Shown one piece after another: positions 5,828 through 6,839 of a stretch of 6,839 nt of DNA (the first letter of the stretch is position 1; each line of letters opens with the position of its first letter). This DNA is from Candidatus Nomurabacteria bacterium (GTDB lineage Bacteria > Patescibacteriota > Minisyncoccia > Phycocordibacterales > UBA918), in the NCBI GenBank assembly GCA_943359405.1, contig CALRHO010000045.1, forward strand, positions 1-6,839, written 5' to 3'. Position numbers and translations under genes: made by a program. The notes below the pieces were generated by a model that was not told where the DNA came from, searched no databases, and saw only the letters and a program-made list of their open reading frames with translations.

Positions 5828-6475
5828 ATGTCTGTCCCTGTGGTTCCTGCCATTATTCCGGACTCCGCCCAGGCTGTCCGTACCTTTGGTGCCGTGCTCA
5901 GCTTTTCATGGGAACTCCATCTGGATGTGGTCGACGGTACGTTTGGACCATTGTCGTCGTGGCCGTACCAGCCAGCTGGTGATCCGGCTGAGGTGTCGGT
6001 GGCGACCGATTGCTTTACCTTAGAAGTTGATTTAATGGTTAAGGAGCCACTGGCAGCTGCCAATACGTGGGTAGCAGCCGGGGCAGATATGATTGTTTTT
6101 CATGTGGAAACAACGCCACTGCCGGCCATGATTAATTTTAGCGAGTCTCGCAAAGTTTCGGTGGGTGTAAGTGCGCTTAACGACACCCCTGACACTACGC
6201 TCTGGCCGTACCTTGCCCACGCTGACTATGTGCAGGTGATGGGTATCGCACAGATCGGTAGCCAAGGTCAGCCGTTTGACCCCCGCTCTTTGGAACGTAT
6301 TGCTGCTATTAAGCGAGATTTTCCTGGCCTCATGATTTCGGTAGATGGAAGCGTGAACCATACGACCATTCCATTTTTGTGCGAAGCGGGGGTCAATCGA
6401 TTGATTGTAGGTTCGGCGATCGTGCAGGCAGCTGACCCGAAGCTCGCGTATTTGGAACTTGCTGCGCTTATCTAA
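5828..6475 (+). CDS. rpe: Divergent ribulose-phosphate 3-epimerase
   Basis: Expected to interconvert ribulose 5-phosphate and xylulose 5-phosphate. The 215 residues suit a single (beta/alpha)8 barrel of this family. Conserved landmarks in order are LHLDVVDGTF (His31, Asp33, Asp36), VDLMVKEP (67-74), AGADMIVFHVE (84-94), a Gly/Gln-rich loop at 139-150, SVDGSV with Asp173, and the phosphate-binding end NRLIVGSAI (190-198). Metal ligands in known enzymes are two His and two Asp. His31, Asp33 and Asp173 are kept, but the usual His of V-H-L-M-V is Asp68. The early PSILS motif is PAIIP, and the usual PGFGGQ loop is IGSQGQ. The changes may mark a lineage variant, a different metal preference or another ketose-phosphate substrate. 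Position between an RpiB and a transketolase gene supports the epimerase call. It begins 5 bases after the isomerase gene. Confidence 0.88.
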   Translation: MSVPVVPAIIPDSAQAVRTFGAVLSFSWELHLDVVDGTFGPLSSWPYQPAGDPAEVSVATDCFTLEVDLMVKEPLAAANTWVAAGADMIVFHVETTPLPAMINFSESRKVSVGVSALNDTPDTTLWPYLAHADYVQVMGIAQIGSQGQPFDPRSLERIAAIKRDFPGLMISVDGSVNHTTIPFLCEAGVNRLIVGSAIVQAADPKLAYLELAALI

Positions 6476-6510
6476 ACCACAGCCTGGTCACGTAATTTAG
6501 AGAGCTCTTT

Positions 6511-6519
6511 TGCTATACT
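6511..6519 (+). promoter_or_regulatory. Extended -10 promoter giving a near-leaderless transketolase mRNA
   Basis: TGCTATACT fits the extended -10 form TGnTATAMT with only one base differing from TATAAT. No -35 is evident at 16-18 bases. The -10 ends nine bases before the ATG at 6529, so transcription starting six to nine bases after it would begin at about 6525-6528, leaving at most a few untranslated bases. Confidence 0.6.
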
Positions 6520-6528
6520 GACAGCGAC

Positions 6529-6839
6529 ATGCATTACCTCACCTCAGACGAAGTTCGTGACCTTGAACTCAAGGCCAATCATATTCGCCAGAGTATTATC
6601 GAAATGCTCGTTGCTGCCGGCAGTGGCCATACCGCCGGTCCGCTGGGGATGGCTGATATCTTTGCACTCCTCTACTTTGAAGTACTTAAGCATGATCCAA
6701 AAAACCCAACCTGGGAAGATCGTGACCGCCTCGTTCTTAGTAATGGGCATATTGCTCCCGTTTTGTACGCTACGCTTGCTCACGCAGGGTACTTTGCTCG
6801 TGAGGAGCTCTTGACTCTTCGTAAGTTTGGGACCCGTCT
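6529..6839 (+). CDS. Transketolase, N-terminal (thiamine diphosphate-binding) part, 3' partial
   Basis: Transketolase moves two-carbon units between sugar phosphates using thiamine diphosphate, linking the pentose phosphate pathway to glycolysis. The window ends after 103 codons. Visible are the helical start IRQSIIEMLVAAGSGHTAG, where His34 matches the invariant His of the usual GHPGG, then MADIFALLYFEVL, HDPKNPTWEDRDRLVLSNGH with the conserved RDR-x-V-L-S-x-GH, and a YATLAHAGYF strand-helix. HTAGPLG instead of HPGGSLS is a mild departure. The opening residues are closest in style to N-terminal subunits of split transketolases, common in archaea and many reduced bacteria, but whether this gene is split cannot be seen. 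The start is chosen because it suits the family length before the GSGH motif and lies just after an extended -10; there is no Shine-Dalgarno. It follows the epimerase gene by 53 bases and may be transcribed both alone and with it. Confidence 0.93.
   Translation, partial: MHYLTSDEVRDLELKANHIRQSIIEMLVAAGSGHTAGPLGMADIFALLYFEVLKHDPKNPTWEDRDRLVLSNGHIAPVLYATLAHAGYFAREELLTLRKFGTR

Noticed and set aside
6501..6508. AGAGCTCT palindrome followed by T residues as a terminator after the epimerase gene
   Set aside because: A self-complementary 8-mer with no loop cannot form a stable hairpin in one strand, and the T run is part of the spacer before the transketolase promoter.

Overview
The window reads as a piece of a small-genome bacterial chromosome, most likely a Candidate Phyla Radiation (Patescibacteria, Parcubacteria-like) organism. 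This is an inference from protein character and gene company: exported beta-rich surface proteins beside a minimal central-carbon cluster, divergent versions of the sugar-phosphate enzymes, tight plus-strand gene packing and almost no Shine-Dalgarno sequences. No rRNA or other lineage marker is present to prove it. All seven genes lie on the plus strand. The six stop codons visible are four TAA and two TAG, and the genes read through with no in-frame TGA, so nothing calls for a recoded genetic code.

Region 1 (1-4204) is a four-gene block for the cell surface, with gaps of 20, 5 and 3 bases. The first gene is cut by the window start. It and the third gene encode secreted paralogues sharing a GVLxGLTGG motif, a C-x10-C-W motif and a Y-x-A-T-x-T-L-T-A end. 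Between them lies a protein with a signal peptide, two beta-type domains, one C-terminal membrane helix and a basic tail, laid out like the WxL-interacting proteins (DUF916/DUF3324) of Gram-positive bacteria. The fourth gene encodes three fibronectin type III-like domains, a proline-rich linker, another beta domain and a C-terminal membrane anchor with an Arg4 tail. Its mature N-terminus repeats a short motif of the first protein. Together they look like a surface assembly with two anchored proteins and two secreted subunits.

Region 2 (4205-4276) is a short intergenic region with an extended -10 promoter, a small palindrome and a 20-base-period direct repeat ahead of the metabolic genes.

Region 3 (4277-6839) is a carbohydrate cluster: glyceraldehyde-3-phosphate dehydrogenase, a ribose-5-phosphate isomerase B-type enzyme, a divergent ribulose-phosphate 3-epimerase and the start of a transketolase N-terminal half (cut by the window end). 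These interconvert triose, tetrose, pentose and hexose phosphates: the non-oxidative pentose phosphate pathway joined to lower glycolysis. The transketolase has its own consensus-like extended -10 so close to its ATG that the message should be leaderless or nearly so.

No RNA genes, CRISPR arrays, insertion sequences or convincing terminators were seen, and no stretch longer than 72 bases lacks a gene.
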